Origin: Duganella phyllosphaerae
GTDB lineage: Bacteria > Pseudomonadota > Gammaproteobacteria > Burkholderiales > Burkholderiaceae_D
Assembly (NCBI RefSeq): GCF_001758785.1
Contig: NZ_LROM01000066.1
Location: 62,001-126,000, forward strand
Direction: 5' to 3'
DNA: 64,000 nucleotides
Position numbers and translations under genes: made by a program. This document shows, piece after piece, positions 53,465-63,900 of the stretch. The notes below the pieces were generated by a model that did no database searches, was not told where the DNA came from, and saw only the letters and a list, made by a program, of their open reading frames with translations. The number at the start of each line of letters is the position of its first letter. Position 1 is the first letter of the stretch.

Positions 53465-54313
53465 CTGGACGCGCTCGAACTCCACTGCGGCGACAGCACC
53501 GCGCACCTGTATCCCGCCCACGGCGCTGCCATCGGCGCCTGGCAGTGGCGCGGCATCGCGCTGCTGCACGCGCCCGATGGCGTGGCTGCGTGCTTTCCCT
53601 TGGTGCCGTACGCCAATCGCATTGCCGGCGGCCGCTTGCCGGGCGAGGCACCGCTGGCACCGTATCCGGGCGAGGTCCACAGCCTGCATGGCGTAGGCTG
53701 GCGGCGCGCCTGGCGCGTGATCGAGCGCGAATCCCACTATGCCGTGCTGGGCTTGCAGCACCGGGCCGACCAGGACTGGCCATTCGACTTGGACGCCACG
53801 CTGACGATCGTGCTGGGCGATGCCAGCCTGAAGCAAACGCTGTGCGTGACCAATACCGGTACCCGCGCCATGCCGCTCGGCATGGGCTTCCATCCCTTTT
53901 TTCCGGCAGCGCCAGGGCAGGGCACGACGCTCGGCGCCAACTGGTCGGGCCGCTGGGGCGTCACGCCCGACCATTTGCCGGTGGGGCTGGCGCCGCAAGC
54001 GGTCGTGCCGGGGCCGGTGGACGTGGGGCCTTGGCAGGTCAACAATTGCCACACCGGCTGGGACGGCCGCGCGGTACTGGCCTATCCGCAGCACACGCTG
54101 GTGATGACCGCCGATCCGCTGTGCCGCTTCCTGCAGTGCTACCGGCCCGCAGCGGACAGCGCGTTCGTCGCCATCGAGCCGGTCACCCACGTTCCCAATG
54201 CTCACCAGTTGCGGGCGGCAGGCGTGGCCGATACCGGGCTGATCGACCTGGCGCCGGGTGCGGTGCGGTCGATTTCGATGACCATGCAGGTGCTGCGCCA
54301 TGTCGATGGCTGA
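53465..54313 (+). CDS. Aldose 1-epimerase family protein (probable CTG start)
   Basis: A 282-residue beta-sandwich enzyme that interconverts alpha and beta anomers of hexoses. Motifs: LVPYANRIAGGRLPGEAP, HSLHGVGW and GMGFHPFF (catalytic His), EPVTHVPNA near the end. Coding homology begins at about 53470 (LDALELHCGDSTAHLYPAHG), but the frame has no ATG, GTG or TTG between its upstream stop at 53429 and residue 40. CTG at 53465 has GAAGG six bases before it, so a CTG start is the best reading. The gene ends exactly where the convergent LysR gene ends. Fits the galactose locus. Confidence 0.85.
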   Translation: MDALELHCGDSTAHLYPAHGAAIGAWQWRGIALLHAPDGVAACFPLVPYANRIAGGRLPGEAPLAPYPGEVHSLHGVGWRRAWRVIERESHYAVLGLQHRADQDWPFDLDATLTIVLGDASLKQTLCVTNTGTRAMPLGMGFHPFFPAAPGQGTTLGANWSGRWGVTPDHLPVGLAPQAVVPGPVDVGPWQVNNCHTGWDGRAVLAYPQHTLVMTADPLCRFLQCYRPAADSAFVAIEPVTHVPNAHQLRAAGVADTGLIDLAPGAVRSISMTMQVLRHVDG

Positions 54314-55288
54314 TCATGCGGCTTGCCGCTTGCGCGATGCGTCGAGTTCCGCCATCGCTGCCTCGCGCAGCGCATCGGCCAGGATTTCTGCGCCCGGCGA
54401 CAGCACGTGGCCCCGCCGCGTGATGATGCCATACGCGTCCATGCGCAACTTGAGGTCGAACGGCAGCGCCACCAGTTCGCCGGCCGCAAGTTGCGCCTGC
54501 ACCAACTCCTTCGGCAGCGCCACCAGCATGTCGGTATCGGTGAGCAGCGCGACCACCAGCGGCACTGCCAGGGTTTCCACCGTTTCCGCTGGCGGCGCCA
54601 GTCCTGCGGACAGGAACAGGGCGGTGAGCCGGTCGCGCAGGATGCTGCCGGTGGGCGGCACGATCCACGACTGCTCCACCAGTTCGGCCAGTTGCAGATC
54701 GTCGCGGCCCACCAGCGGATGGCCGGCGCGCACGATCAGGTGGTGGACTTCGTCGCTGATCGGCTCGAAGTTGAGCAGCGGGACCACGGCGGTATCGAGG
54801 ATACGGCCGAGCACCAGGTCGAGCTGGCCGTCGAGCAGGCGTTCCACCATCGACTTGCTGGTGCTGAAATCGACGACCAGGCTGGCCTTTTGCGACCTGG
54901 CCTTGAACAGCTTGATGGCCTGCATCAGGATGTTGGTGGCAGGCGTGAGCACGCTGCCGATCGCCACCCGGCCACCGATGCCCGAGAGCAGGGTGGAGAT
55001 TTCGCAGTGCGCCGCATCCATCTCGGCCAGCGCCACGCCGGCGCGGCGTATCAGCATCTTGCCCGCCCAGGTGGGCACCACGCCGCGCGCCATGCGCTCG
55101 AACAGCTGGATGCCGAGCACGTGCTCGAGGTCGCTGATCAGGCGCGAGGCCGACGGCTGCGTCAGGCGTGCTGCGGCAGCGGCGTTGGCGATCGATGCGT
55201 GGCGGCCCAGTTCGACCAGCAGGATCAGGTGCCGCATCTTGAGATGGCTGCGGACAAAACGGTCGGAAAGTGTGCTGCTCATGCTCAT
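54314..55288 (-). CDS. LysR-family regulator (GbpR-like)
   Basis: A 324-residue regulator starting MSMSSTLSDRFVRSHLKMRH. The winged helix is RHASIANAAAAARLTQPSAS and onward (about residues 25-85), with the effector domain from about 110. The HLKMRHL start resembles regulators of the galactose-binding-protein (GbpR) group, which respond to galactose or arabinose. It is divergent from the SDR/GH35 pair and its stop abuts that of the aldose epimerase. The start was set at 55288 (ATG; 55282 also possible). Confidence 0.9.
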   Translation of the reverse strand: MSMSSTLSDRFVRSHLKMRHLILLVELGRHASIANAAAAARLTQPSASRLISDLEHVLGIQLFERMARGVVPTWAGKMLIRRAGVALAEMDAAHCEISTLLSGIGGRVAIGSVLTPATNILMQAIKLFKARSQKASLVVDFSTSKSMVERLLDGQLDLVLGRILDTAVVPLLNFEPISDEVHHLIVRAGHPLVGRDDLQLAELVEQSWIVPPTGSILRDRLTALFLSAGLAPPAETVETLAVPLVVALLTDTDMLVALPKELVQAQLAAGELVALPFDLKLRMDAYGIITRRGHVLSPGAEILADALREAAMAELDASRKRQAA

Positions 55289-55478
55289 TTGATGAATCGC
55301 CAAAGTGTGAAAGCGGGAGCTGTGCAAGCCCCCGACGTGGATCACCGCAAGTATCGGCGCGATGTACCGGAGAAGGCTATGGAGCTTGCGGTAACAATCA
55401 TCTATTTGAGCAGAACCATGCGCCAGAATATCCTTGCCCGTAAGACAATATAGCGACAAGACAGGAGGAATGGAGACC

Positions 55479-56252
55479 ATGGCAGACAGGGTGAGAGACA
55501 AGGTGATCATCGTCACCGGTTCGACGATGGGCATCGGCCGCGCGGTGGCCGCGCTGTTGCTGGAAGAGGGCGCCCGGGTGGTGTTCAACAGCCACCAGGA
55601 CGACGCCCACGCGGCGTCGGTGCGCGCCGAATTGGGCGGCCCCAACAGCCTGTACGTGCAGGCCGATATCGCCGACCGCGCGCAGGTGGAGGCGATGGTG
55701 GCGCAAGCAGTGGCGCACTTCGGCCGCGTCGATGCGGTGGTCAACAATGCCGGCATGAACGTGTTTGCCGACCCGCTGGAAATGACCGCCAGCGACTGGC
55801 AGCGCTGCTTCGCGGTGGACCTGGAGGGCGCCTGGAACGTGATCCGCGCGGTGCTGCCGGCGATGCTCGAACGCGGCTACGGCAACATCGTCAATATCGC
55901 CTCGGTGCACGGCCATAAGATCATTGCCGGCTGCTTTCCGTACCCGGTGGCCAAGCACGCGTTGATCGGCCTGACCAAGTCGCTCGGCATCGAATACGCC
56001 GCGCGAGGCATCCGCGTCAATTCCATTTCGCCGGGACTGATCCTGACCGAGAGCGCGGAAGCCTGGCTGGCGGCGTGCCCTGACCCGGCCGCCGAACGCG
56101 CGCGCCAGGAGCAGCTGCTACCGGTGCGCCGCATCGGCACACCGCGCGAAGTGGCATACACGGCGCTGTTCCTGGCCAGCGACGAAGCGCGCTTCATCAA
56201 CGCCACCGACATCCTGATCGACGGCGGCCGCTCGCAGGTGTACTGCGACTAG
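55479..56252 (+). CDS. Short-chain dehydrogenase/reductase
   Basis: A 257-residue classical SDR: IVTGSTMGIGRAVAAL nucleotide motif, NNAG, catalytic Ser in VNIASVHG and YxxxK in YPVAKHALIG, and the ending FINATDILIDGGRSQ. It oxidises or reduces a sugar or hydroxy-acid with NAD(P). Its place between a GbpR-like regulator and a GH35 enzyme suggests a role in galactose or arabinose oxidation, which is an inference. The start is taken at 55479 with AGGAGG upstream; an ATG at 55470 is too close to that site. Confidence 0.9.
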   Translation: MADRVRDKVIIVTGSTMGIGRAVAALLLEEGARVVFNSHQDDAHAASVRAELGGPNSLYVQADIADRAQVEAMVAQAVAHFGRVDAVVNNAGMNVFADPLEMTASDWQRCFAVDLEGAWNVIRAVLPAMLERGYGNIVNIASVHGHKIIAGCFPYPVAKHALIGLTKSLGIEYAARGIRVNSISPGLILTESAEAWLAACPDPAAERARQEQLLPVRRIGTPREVAYTALFLASDEARFINATDILIDGGRSQVYCD

Positions 56253-56311
56253 GACTGCCGTCGGCTTGCCCCGGCGTGGCCGGGACCTTCCATCTTTTGC
56301 ACAATTAAAAT

Positions 56312-58768
56312 ATGAACCAGACCATCCTGCGCGCGGCCCTGGCTGCGCTGATTTTGCCTGCCACGCTGGCGCAAGCCGACACCCTGCTCAAGATCGACGC
56401 CACCGCACCGGTGGCCGCGCCCTTGCAGGGCCATCTCAAGCAAGGCGCTTCCGTCTCGCCGGCCGGCGTGCGGATCGGCGCCAACAGCCAGTACCTCACG
56501 CGCGACGGTCAGCCGTGGTTCCCGGTGATGGGCGAATTTCACTATACGCGTTCGCCGGCCAGCGACTGGGAGCTGGAGCTGCGCAAGATGAAGGCGGCCG
56601 GCATCACGGTCGTGGCCAGCTACATCATCTGGAACCACCACGAGGAGCAGGCCGGCAAGTTCGACTGGAGCGAGCGCCGCGACCTGCGCCGCTTCCTGCA
56701 ACTGTGCAAAAAAGTGGGGCTGGAGGCGGTGGTGCGCATCGGTCCGTGGGCCCACGCCGAGGTGCGCTTTGGCGGCATGCCGGACTGGGTGGTGTATGCC
56801 ATGCCCACGCGCGGTAACGATCCGCAGTATTTGCAGTACGTGCAGCGCTTTTATGACCAGATCGGCCAGCAACTGAAGGGGTTGATGTTCAAGGATGGCG
56901 GTCCGGTGGTCGGCGTGCAGCTGGAAAACGAATACAACCTGCGCGGCCCCGGCAAGGGCGCCGAACATATCAGCACGCTCAAGCGGCTGGCGTTGAAGGC
57001 GGGCCTCGACGCGCCGCTGTACACGGTCACCGGCTGGGACGGCGCCGTGTATCCGCCGGGTGAGGTCACCCCGGTGTTCGGCGGTTACGTCGACGAACCA
57101 TGGGCGACGAGCACGCGCGAACTGGCGCCCAAGGAAACCTATGCGTTCCGCTTCGACACCCGCGTTAGCGGCGACCTCGGCGCGCAAACGGTCACCCACG
57201 AGCGCGGCACGGCCGATGACGAAATCGGCAAGACGCCGTTCTTCGGCGCCGAGTATGGCCCCGGCGTGCCGTTCATGTACCGCCGCCGGCCGGTGATCGC
57301 TGCCGACGACGTGGCGTCGATGGTGCCGGTGCAGCTCGGCTCCGGCGTGAACCTGATCGGCTACTACATGTTCCACGGCGGCCGCAATCCGGCCGGGCGC
57401 ACCTGGCTGCAGGAGAGCACCGGCAGCGGCGGCTACAACGACGTACCTTTGATTAACTACGACTTCCAGGCCCCGCTGGGCCCGGACGGCCAGCAGCGCC
57501 AGGTGCTCACGCGGCTGCGCCCTTACCACTGGTTCCTGCAGGATTTTGGCGCGCGCCTGGCTACCATGACGGTACGCAAGCCGGCTGCCGTGCCGGCCAA
57601 CGCCGCCGACCTGGAGACGCCGCGCTACGCGGTGCGCAGCAATGGCAACAGCGGTTTCGTGTTCGTCAACAACCACGTGCGCAAGTATGCGATGGCGGCG
57701 CACGAGGACGTACGTTTCGAAGTGGCGCTACCGGGCGGCAAGCTGACCTTCCCAAGTACCCCTGTGGACATCGCCGATGGCGATTATTTCATCTGGCCCT
57801 ATAACTTCGACCTGGACGGACCGGTGCTCAAGTCCGCCACCGCGCAACCGCTGGCGCGGCTGGACCTCGGCGCCGACGGCGTGGTGTACGTGTTTGCCGC
57901 CCATAAACGCATTCCGGTGGAGCTGGCGTTCGAGCCGGCCCTGGCCAGGCAGTTGCAGGCCCCAGGCGCCCGCGTGGCCGAGCGTGATGGCAAGCTGGTC
58001 GTCGATCAGCTGCAAGCCGGTACCGGCGCCGCTATCACCATCGCGCGCCAGGGGAAAGGCCCGGTGCGCGTGGTGGTGCTCACTGCCAGCCAGGCCGAGC
58101 AACTGACCATCGCCGATGTGGCCGGCAAGCGCCGGCTGCTGCTGAGCGAACAGCAACTGGTGGTCGATGGCGGCGAGTTGCAGCTGCGTTCGGTGGGCAG
58201 CAGCGCCTTCCGGGTGGCGGTGTTTCCGGCGCTGGCCAAGGTCTCCACGGCAGCGGCCGGCGTGCAACGGGGCACGGACGGTATCTTCCAGACCCTGGCG
58301 GCCACGCTGCCCGAGCGCCAGCTGACCGCCAGCGTCGCGCCGCTGCGGGCAGCGCAAGCCGTGCCGCCGCTACTGATCGGCGGCAACGCCAAGGCGGCCC
58401 AGGAACCTGGTCCGGAAACCTTTGGCGCTGCCGCCTCGTGGCAGGTGACGGTGCCGCCGGCCCAGCTCGAGGGCCTCGACGATGCCTTGCTCACTATCGA
58501 CTTCGTCGGCGACATCGGCCGCCTGTACGCCGGTGTGGAGATGCTCGACGATTGGTATTACAGCGGCTACGGCTGGCAATTCGGCCTGCGCCGCCTGGGT
58601 GCGCGGCTGGCGCAGCCGCTGACGGTGTCGGTACTGCCGCTGCGCGCCGATGCACCGATCTACCTCGACAACAAGGCCCGGCCGGACTTCGGCGGCCAGG
58701 CCCAGCTGGCGCAATTGCGCCAGGTGACGGTGACGCCGGTGTACCTGCTCAGGCTTAACATGAAATAA
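56312..58768 (+). CDS. GH35 beta-galactosidase
   Basis: Secreted 818-residue family 35 enzyme. The signal peptide ends LAQA. The TIM barrel shows PVMGEFHYTRSPASDWELEL, the acid/base Glu in VQLENEYNLRG (about residue 206) and the candidate nucleophile in FFGAEYGPGVPF (about 314). A large beta-rich C-terminal half follows, ending in a jelly-roll domain. It releases terminal beta-galactose. It lies 59 bases after the SDR gene, so likely same operon under the LysR regulator. Confidence 0.93.
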   Translation: MNQTILRAALAALILPATLAQADTLLKIDATAPVAAPLQGHLKQGASVSPAGVRIGANSQYLTRDGQPWFPVMGEFHYTRSPASDWELELRKMKAAGITVVASYIIWNHHEEQAGKFDWSERRDLRRFLQLCKKVGLEAVVRIGPWAHAEVRFGGMPDWVVYAMPTRGNDPQYLQYVQRFYDQIGQQLKGLMFKDGGPVVGVQLENEYNLRGPGKGAEHISTLKRLALKAGLDAPLYTVTGWDGAVYPPGEVTPVFGGYVDEPWATSTRELAPKETYAFRFDTRVSGDLGAQTVTHERGTADDEIGKTPFFGAEYGPGVPFMYRRRPVIAADDVASMVPVQLGSGVNLIGYYMFHGGRNPAGRTWLQESTGSGGYNDVPLINYDFQAPLGPDGQQRQVLTRLRPYHWFLQDFGARLATMTVRKPAAVPANAADLETPRYAVRSNGNSGFVFVNNHVRKYAMAAHEDVRFEVALPGGKLTFPSTPVDIADGDYFIWPYNFDLDGPVLKSATAQPLARLDLGADGVVYVFAAHKRIPVELAFEPALARQLQAPGARVAERDGKLVVDQLQAGTGAAITIARQGKGPVRVVVLTASQAEQLTIADVAGKRRLLLSEQQLVVDGGELQLRSVGSSAFRVAVFPALAKVSTAAAGVQRGTDGIFQTLAATLPERQLTASVAPLRAAQAVPPLLIGGNAKAAQEPGPETFGAAASWQVTVPPAQLEGLDDALLTIDFVGDIGRLYAGVEMLDDWYYSGYGWQFGLRRLGARLAQPLTVSVLPLRADAPIYLDNKARPDFGGQAQLAQLRQVTVTPVYLLRLNMK

Positions 58769-58868
58769 CGTGGACGATCGCAAGGCGCGCAACTTTGTGC
58801 CGCGCGGTATTTCGTCATCGAGTTGTCTGTAGGGTAAGATTGCGCGTTTCCACCACCGAGGGCTGCGC

Positions 58869-59591
58869 GTGACCGAACCCATACTCCCTGCCGCGGCAGC
58901 CACTGCGCCCGACGTCTTCCAGAGCACCATCGATGCCGCCGCGATCGCGCACCTCGAAGCCGGTCTCACCTCGGCGTTTTTTATGATGCTGATGACGATG
59001 GGCGACCGGCAGGGGCTGGCAGCTGACCTGGACGCGATACAGGCGAAGTACCATGACAGGATGATGCGCCGCGCCTGGGCTTTGCCGGTGCTGTTATGGT
59101 CGTGCTTGCTCGGGTTGGTGATTTGCGCGGCGTTCGCTTTCAATGGCGGCATTTACTACCGCGGCTACCGGCTCGACGCCTCGTTCGCACTGTTCTTTCT
59201 GGGCGGACTGGCATTGCTGCCGCTGCTGCGGCGCATGCAGGGGTACCGGTTGAAGCCCGGGTATTTCAACTGGATTTTAGCGCCGGACCGGATGTTACGG
59301 CAGTGGACCGCCCGGCGCCTGGCCGCACGCGGCCTGCAGCACGCCCGCAAGCTCACGCCATTCGATGCGCGCTACGAGATCGCCGACGGCATCGCCACTT
59401 ATTACCGGGTAACGCCAGCGGGTGCTGCGCAGGTGTGGCAGCGACCATTGACCGGCTGGCAGGTTGCCGGACCCGGTTTTACGCTGCTGTTCGAAGACAC
59501 CAAAACCTTCCGTTACATCCTGTTCATGCACCAGCCCAGCGCGCGTTTCGATGCGTTGCTGGCGCAGCAGGGCGTGTTGCCACGGCCGTAA
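58869..59591 (+). CDS. Two-helix membrane protein, unknown (YcxB-like)
   Basis: A 240-residue protein with a cytoplasmic N-terminus, two adjacent membrane helices (LPVLLWSCLLGLVICAAFAF and ASFALFFLGGLALLPLLRRM) and a C-terminal beta-rich domain (VWQRPLTGWQVAGPGFTLLF, then DTKTFRYILFMH). The overall plan is that of YcxB-like proteins, but the match is weak and the function unknown. The start is GTG at 58869. It ends exactly where the convergent cyclase gene ends. Confidence 0.65.
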   Translation: MTEPILPAAAATAPDVFQSTIDAAAIAHLEAGLTSAFFMMLMTMGDRQGLAADLDAIQAKYHDRMMRRAWALPVLLWSCLLGLVICAAFAFNGGIYYRGYRLDASFALFFLGGLALLPLLRRMQGYRLKPGYFNWILAPDRMLRQWTARRLAARGLQHARKLTPFDARYEIADGIATYYRVTPAGAAQVWQRPLTGWQVAGPGFTLLFEDTKTFRYILFMHQPSARFDALLAQQGVLPRP

Positions 59592-60815
59592 TCATGGCGT
59601 GAAAATCTGGAACGACCCATCGCCGCGCGCCTTCGACGCATACATGGCGCTGTCGGCGTCGTGCAGCAGGCTGGCAGTGGTGGCGGCACCGCTACTGGCC
59701 AGGCTGATGCCGATCGCGGCGCCCACCTGCACCGGTGTGTCGTCCAGCTGGAACGGCGCCTGCAGGGCGTCGATCAGGCGCTGGGCGATGGCGCCGGCCT
59801 CGGCGCGGTCGTGGCACGCGGCCGCCACCACGAATTCGTCGCCGCCCAGGCGCGCCACCGCATCGCCGGAACGCATGCAGTGCTTGAGGCGGGCGCTGAC
59901 CAGTTGCAGCAGCAAGTCGCCGGCCGCGTGGCCCATGGTGTCGTTGACTTCCTTGAATCCGTTCAGGTCCATGAACAGGATGGCGGTGATGGTGTCGGCG
60001 GTGCTGTCGGCCAGCAGCCGGTCCACGTGCTGGAGCAGCCAGGCGCGGTTGGGCAGGCCGGTGAGGGCGTCGCGGGTGGCGCGTTCTTCGTACTCGCGCA
60101 GCATCTCCTGGTCGCGCGTGATGTCGCGCGAGACCATGACCGCGCCCACGCACAGCCCGGTCGCCGGCTCGATGATGGCGCTGGCCTTGGTGCCCAGCGC
60201 GATGTAGTGACCGTCGCGGTGGCGCTTGCGCACCTCGACCACGTGGGGCACCACGCCGCCACCGAGCACGTGCGACAACGCCTGCACCGAATGCGGCCGG
60301 TCGTCCGGATGCAGGAACTCGACCACCGGCTGTCCGACCACGCGTGCCGGATCCCATCCCATCATCGATTCGTACGACGGCGAAATCGACAGGTAATTGC
60401 CATCGGTATCGCAATGCGCGATCAGGTCCGTGGTGTTTTCGATCAGCAGGCGATACTCGTCGGCCTGGTGTCGCACTGCGGCCAGCGCCTGGTAATGCGC
60501 GGTGAGGTCGGTGATGAAACCCTGGCAGGTTCCCGGCGCCGCCGGCATTCCGGACACGCGCACCTGGCGTACGGCACCATCGAGGCAGCGCAGCGGCAAC
60601 TCGATGTCGAACGGCGCTCGCTTAGCTAAGGCAGCGACTACCGCTGCCAGCTGCTGTGCGCAGTCGCCCGCGTGCACGGTGGCGATCCACTCGGGCAGCG
60701 ACAATCCTGCGGGAACCGCCAACACCCCGTCCGGGACGAGTTGTAAAATAGCAAAATCGCCAGACTGGCCGGTGGACCAGATGGCGGAAAGGTTGTGTTG
60801 ACTGGCGATAGACAT
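59592..60815 (-). CDS. PAS-PAS-GGDEF diguanylate cyclase
   Basis: A 407-residue cytoplasmic c-di-GMP synthase. Domains: PAS-like (about 25-125), PAS/PAC (about 130-245; LLIENTTDLIAHCDTDGNYL) and GGDEF (about 250-405) with an intact RLGGDEFVVAA signature at about residue 324. It has no EAL domain and no membrane helix. The start at 60815 is the last in-frame ATG before non-coding sequence; a much longer frame upstream is a shadow of the helicase gene. It is divergent from the DUF4011 gene. Confidence 0.94.
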   Translation of the reverse strand: MSIASQHNLSAIWSTGQSGDFAILQLVPDGVLAVPAGLSLPEWIATVHAGDCAQQLAAVVAALAKRAPFDIELPLRCLDGAVRQVRVSGMPAAPGTCQGFITDLTAHYQALAAVRHQADEYRLLIENTTDLIAHCDTDGNYLSISPSYESMMGWDPARVVGQPVVEFLHPDDRPHSVQALSHVLGGGVVPHVVEVRKRHRDGHYIALGTKASAIIEPATGLCVGAVMVSRDITRDQEMLREYEERATRDALTGLPNRAWLLQHVDRLLADSTADTITAILFMDLNGFKEVNDTMGHAAGDLLLQLVSARLKHCMRSGDAVARLGGDEFVVAAACHDRAEAGAIAQRLIDALQAPFQLDDTPVQVGAAIGISLASSGAATTASLLHDADSAMYASKARGDGSFQIFTP

Positions 60816-60968
60816 GGACTGGCCGCCTGGCGACTGGCGCTTGCGGACTTGGCAAAGGTGACAGGGTTCTTCCGGGGACCACGCTACACTGCCGGGCGTG
60901 GGCCATTTGCACCAGTATAACGCGACCTTCAAATCATTGTCGCACGGCATCACTATTATGATAAAAGC

Positions 60969-63900
60969 ATGGGAAATCAAGTGGAACAAGCAGAAACTCC
61001 GGCAGCGCCGGCCGCCCGCGTCGAGCTCGACTACGCGATTCATGTCTCGCATGCCAGCAAGCTGAACCTGGCCGACTTTCAGAATGCGGTGCCGCTGCTG
61101 CGCGAGTTGGCGCTGGTCAACCACAGCGCGCACGAGGTCACCGGTCTGCAGCTGCGCCTGGTCTCGTTTCCGCCTTTTCTCAAGCCCAAAACCTGGCTGA
61201 TCGACGCCAGCGGTCCCAAGTCGCGTTACGGCATCGTCGATTGCGACGTCCAGCTCGACGGCGCGCTGCTGGGCAAGCTGACCGAGGCCGAGACTTCGAC
61301 CATGACTTTCACCCTGGTCTCCGGGGCCGGCTCGGAACAGGAGCAGGTGCTGGCAACGCTGGAGCGCCAGGTCGAACTGCTGGCGCGCAACCAGTGGGGC
61401 GGCCTGTCGCATCTGCCCGACCTGGTGGCGGCCTTCGTGCAGCCGAACGAGCCTGCCATCGACCGCCTGCTCAAGCAGGCCGCCGAGGTGCTGCGCGAGG
61501 CCGGCAAGCCTGCTGCGCTGGACGGCTACGAAGGGGGCGCGCGCCGCGCCTGGGAATTGACGTCCGCGCTGTGGACTGCCGTGGCGCGGCTCGGCATCGA
61601 TTACGCCTTGCCGCCTGCCAGTTTCGAGCAGCGCGGTCAGAAAGTGCGCAGCGCCGCGCAGTTGATCGATGGCCGCATCGCCACCTGCCTCGACCTGGCC
61701 TTGCTGTTTTGTTCGGTACTGGAACAGGCCGGCCTGAATCCGGTCATCGTATTTACCAAGGGCCATGCGGTGGCCGGCTTGTGGCTGCGCCAGGAAGAGT
61801 TTTCGACGGTGGTGGTCGATGATGTAACGGCCATCCGCAAGCGCCTGCGTCTGCAGGAGCTGGTGCTGTTCGAGACCACGCTGGCCACGGCGCGGCCGGC
61901 ACCGTCGTTCACCCACGCCACCGAGGTGGCCGTCGGCCAGCTGGCCGAGGCGGTGCAGGACCAGTTCGAACTGCTGGTCGATATCCGCCGCGCGCGCATG
62001 CAGCGCATCAAGCCGCTGGCCAGCCTGGACAGCCATAACGGTGACGCTGCCACGCCGGCCACTGCCGCCGCCTTCGACGACGCTGTGCCCGACTTGCCCG
62101 ACCAGCCGCTGCAGGACGCCGCTGCGCTCGACCCGAAAGACCGGCTGGCGCGCTGGCAGCGCAAGCTGCTCGACCTGTCGCTGCGTAACAACCTGCTGAA
62201 TTTCAGGAACGGCAAGAAGACCTTGCGGCTCGACGCGCCCGAACCGGCCGCGCTGGAAGACGCGCTGGCGGCAGGCGCGCCGATCCGGCTGGTGCCGCGG
62301 CCCGAGCTGATGGAAGGCAGCGACCCGCGCAACCAGGCCTTGCACGAACAGCGCTCACGCGAGGATGTGCGGCGCGAACATGCGCTCGATGCGCTGGCGC
62401 GGCGCGAAGTGTTCGTCAGCGTCGATGCGCAGGAGCTCGAGGTGCGGCTGGTGGACCTGTACCGCAGCGCCCGCACCACCTTGCAGGAAGGCGGCGCCAA
62501 CACCCTGTTCCTGGCGCTGGGCTTTCTCAACTGGACCCGCGACGACAAAGCCGGGCAGGTGTATAAGGCGCCGCTGATCCTGGTGCCGGTGTCGCTGCAG
62601 CGCAAAAGCGCGCGGTCCGGCTTTACGCTGAGCCTGCACGAGGACGAGCCGCGCTTCAACCCCACGCTGGTCGAGATGTTGCGGCAGGATTTTCAGCTCA
62701 ACCTGGGTGTGACCGATGGCGTGCTGCCGCGCGATGGCGCCGGGCTCGACGTGGCGCAGATCTGGCGCACCGTCTCGCACGCGGTGCGCGACATCAAGGG
62801 CTGGGAGGTGACGGACGAAGTGGTGCTGGCGCCGTTTTCGTTTGCCAAGTACCTGATGTGGGTGGACCTGGTCCAGCGCACCGACCAGTTGCGCGCAAGC
62901 CCGGTGGTGCGCCACCTGATCGACACGCCGCGCGAACCGTATTGGTCCACCTCGGCGTTCCCGTCGCCGCAACGGCTCGATGCCGACTACGCGCCCGACC
63001 AGACCTTCTGCCCGCTGCCGGCCGACTCGTCGCAACTGTCGGCCGTGATGGCCGGGGCCAAGGGCAAGGATTTCGTGCTGATCGGCCCGCCGGGCACCGG
63101 CAAGAGCCAGACCATCGCCAACCTGATCGCCCAGTGCCTGGCCGAAGGCAAGCGGGTGCTGTTCGTATCCGAAAAGATCGCTGCGCTCGACGTGGTGTAC
63201 CGCCGCCTGCGCGAGGTGGGGCTGGGCGAGTTTTGCCTGGAACTGCACTCGAGCAAGGCGCGCAAGCTCGACGTGATCAACCAGCTGCACCGGGCCTGGG
63301 ATGCGCAGGGCGATGCCGATCCCGAGGTGTGGCGCGCGCAGTCGCTCAAGCTCAAGCGCCTGCGGGACGAACTGAACCAGTACGTCGAACGCTTGCACCA
63401 GCGCCACCGTAACGGCTTGAGCATCTTCCAGGCCATCGGCCACGTCGTCGATGGCGACGCCGATGGCGCGCCCCGTGTGGAGCTGACCTGGAGCGACGCC
63501 GACGTGCACGACCGGCTCCAGCTCGACGCCCTGCGCGAACTGACCGAGCGCCTGGCGGTGAACGCCGCTGCGGTCGGCCAGCAGCACTTGCAGGGCGGAC
63601 CGTTGATGGCGATCGGCCAGACCGAATGGACGCCATCGTGGCAGCAGGCGCTGGCCGGCGCCGTGCGCGCCACGATGGCGGCGGCCGACGACCTGCAACA
63701 GGCGCTGCTGGCGGTGCAAAACGCCACCGGCCTGGCCGGCTTGCCGACCGGCCGCCAGGCCCGGGTAGCGATTGCCGACCTGGTGCGGGTGCTGCCCGAC
63801 GCCTTCGGTCACCAGTGGAGTTTCGTATTTCTGCCGGAAGGACGCGCTGCGCTCGGACGGCTGCGGCATGCGCTGGCGGCGGTTGCGCACGTGCCTGGGC

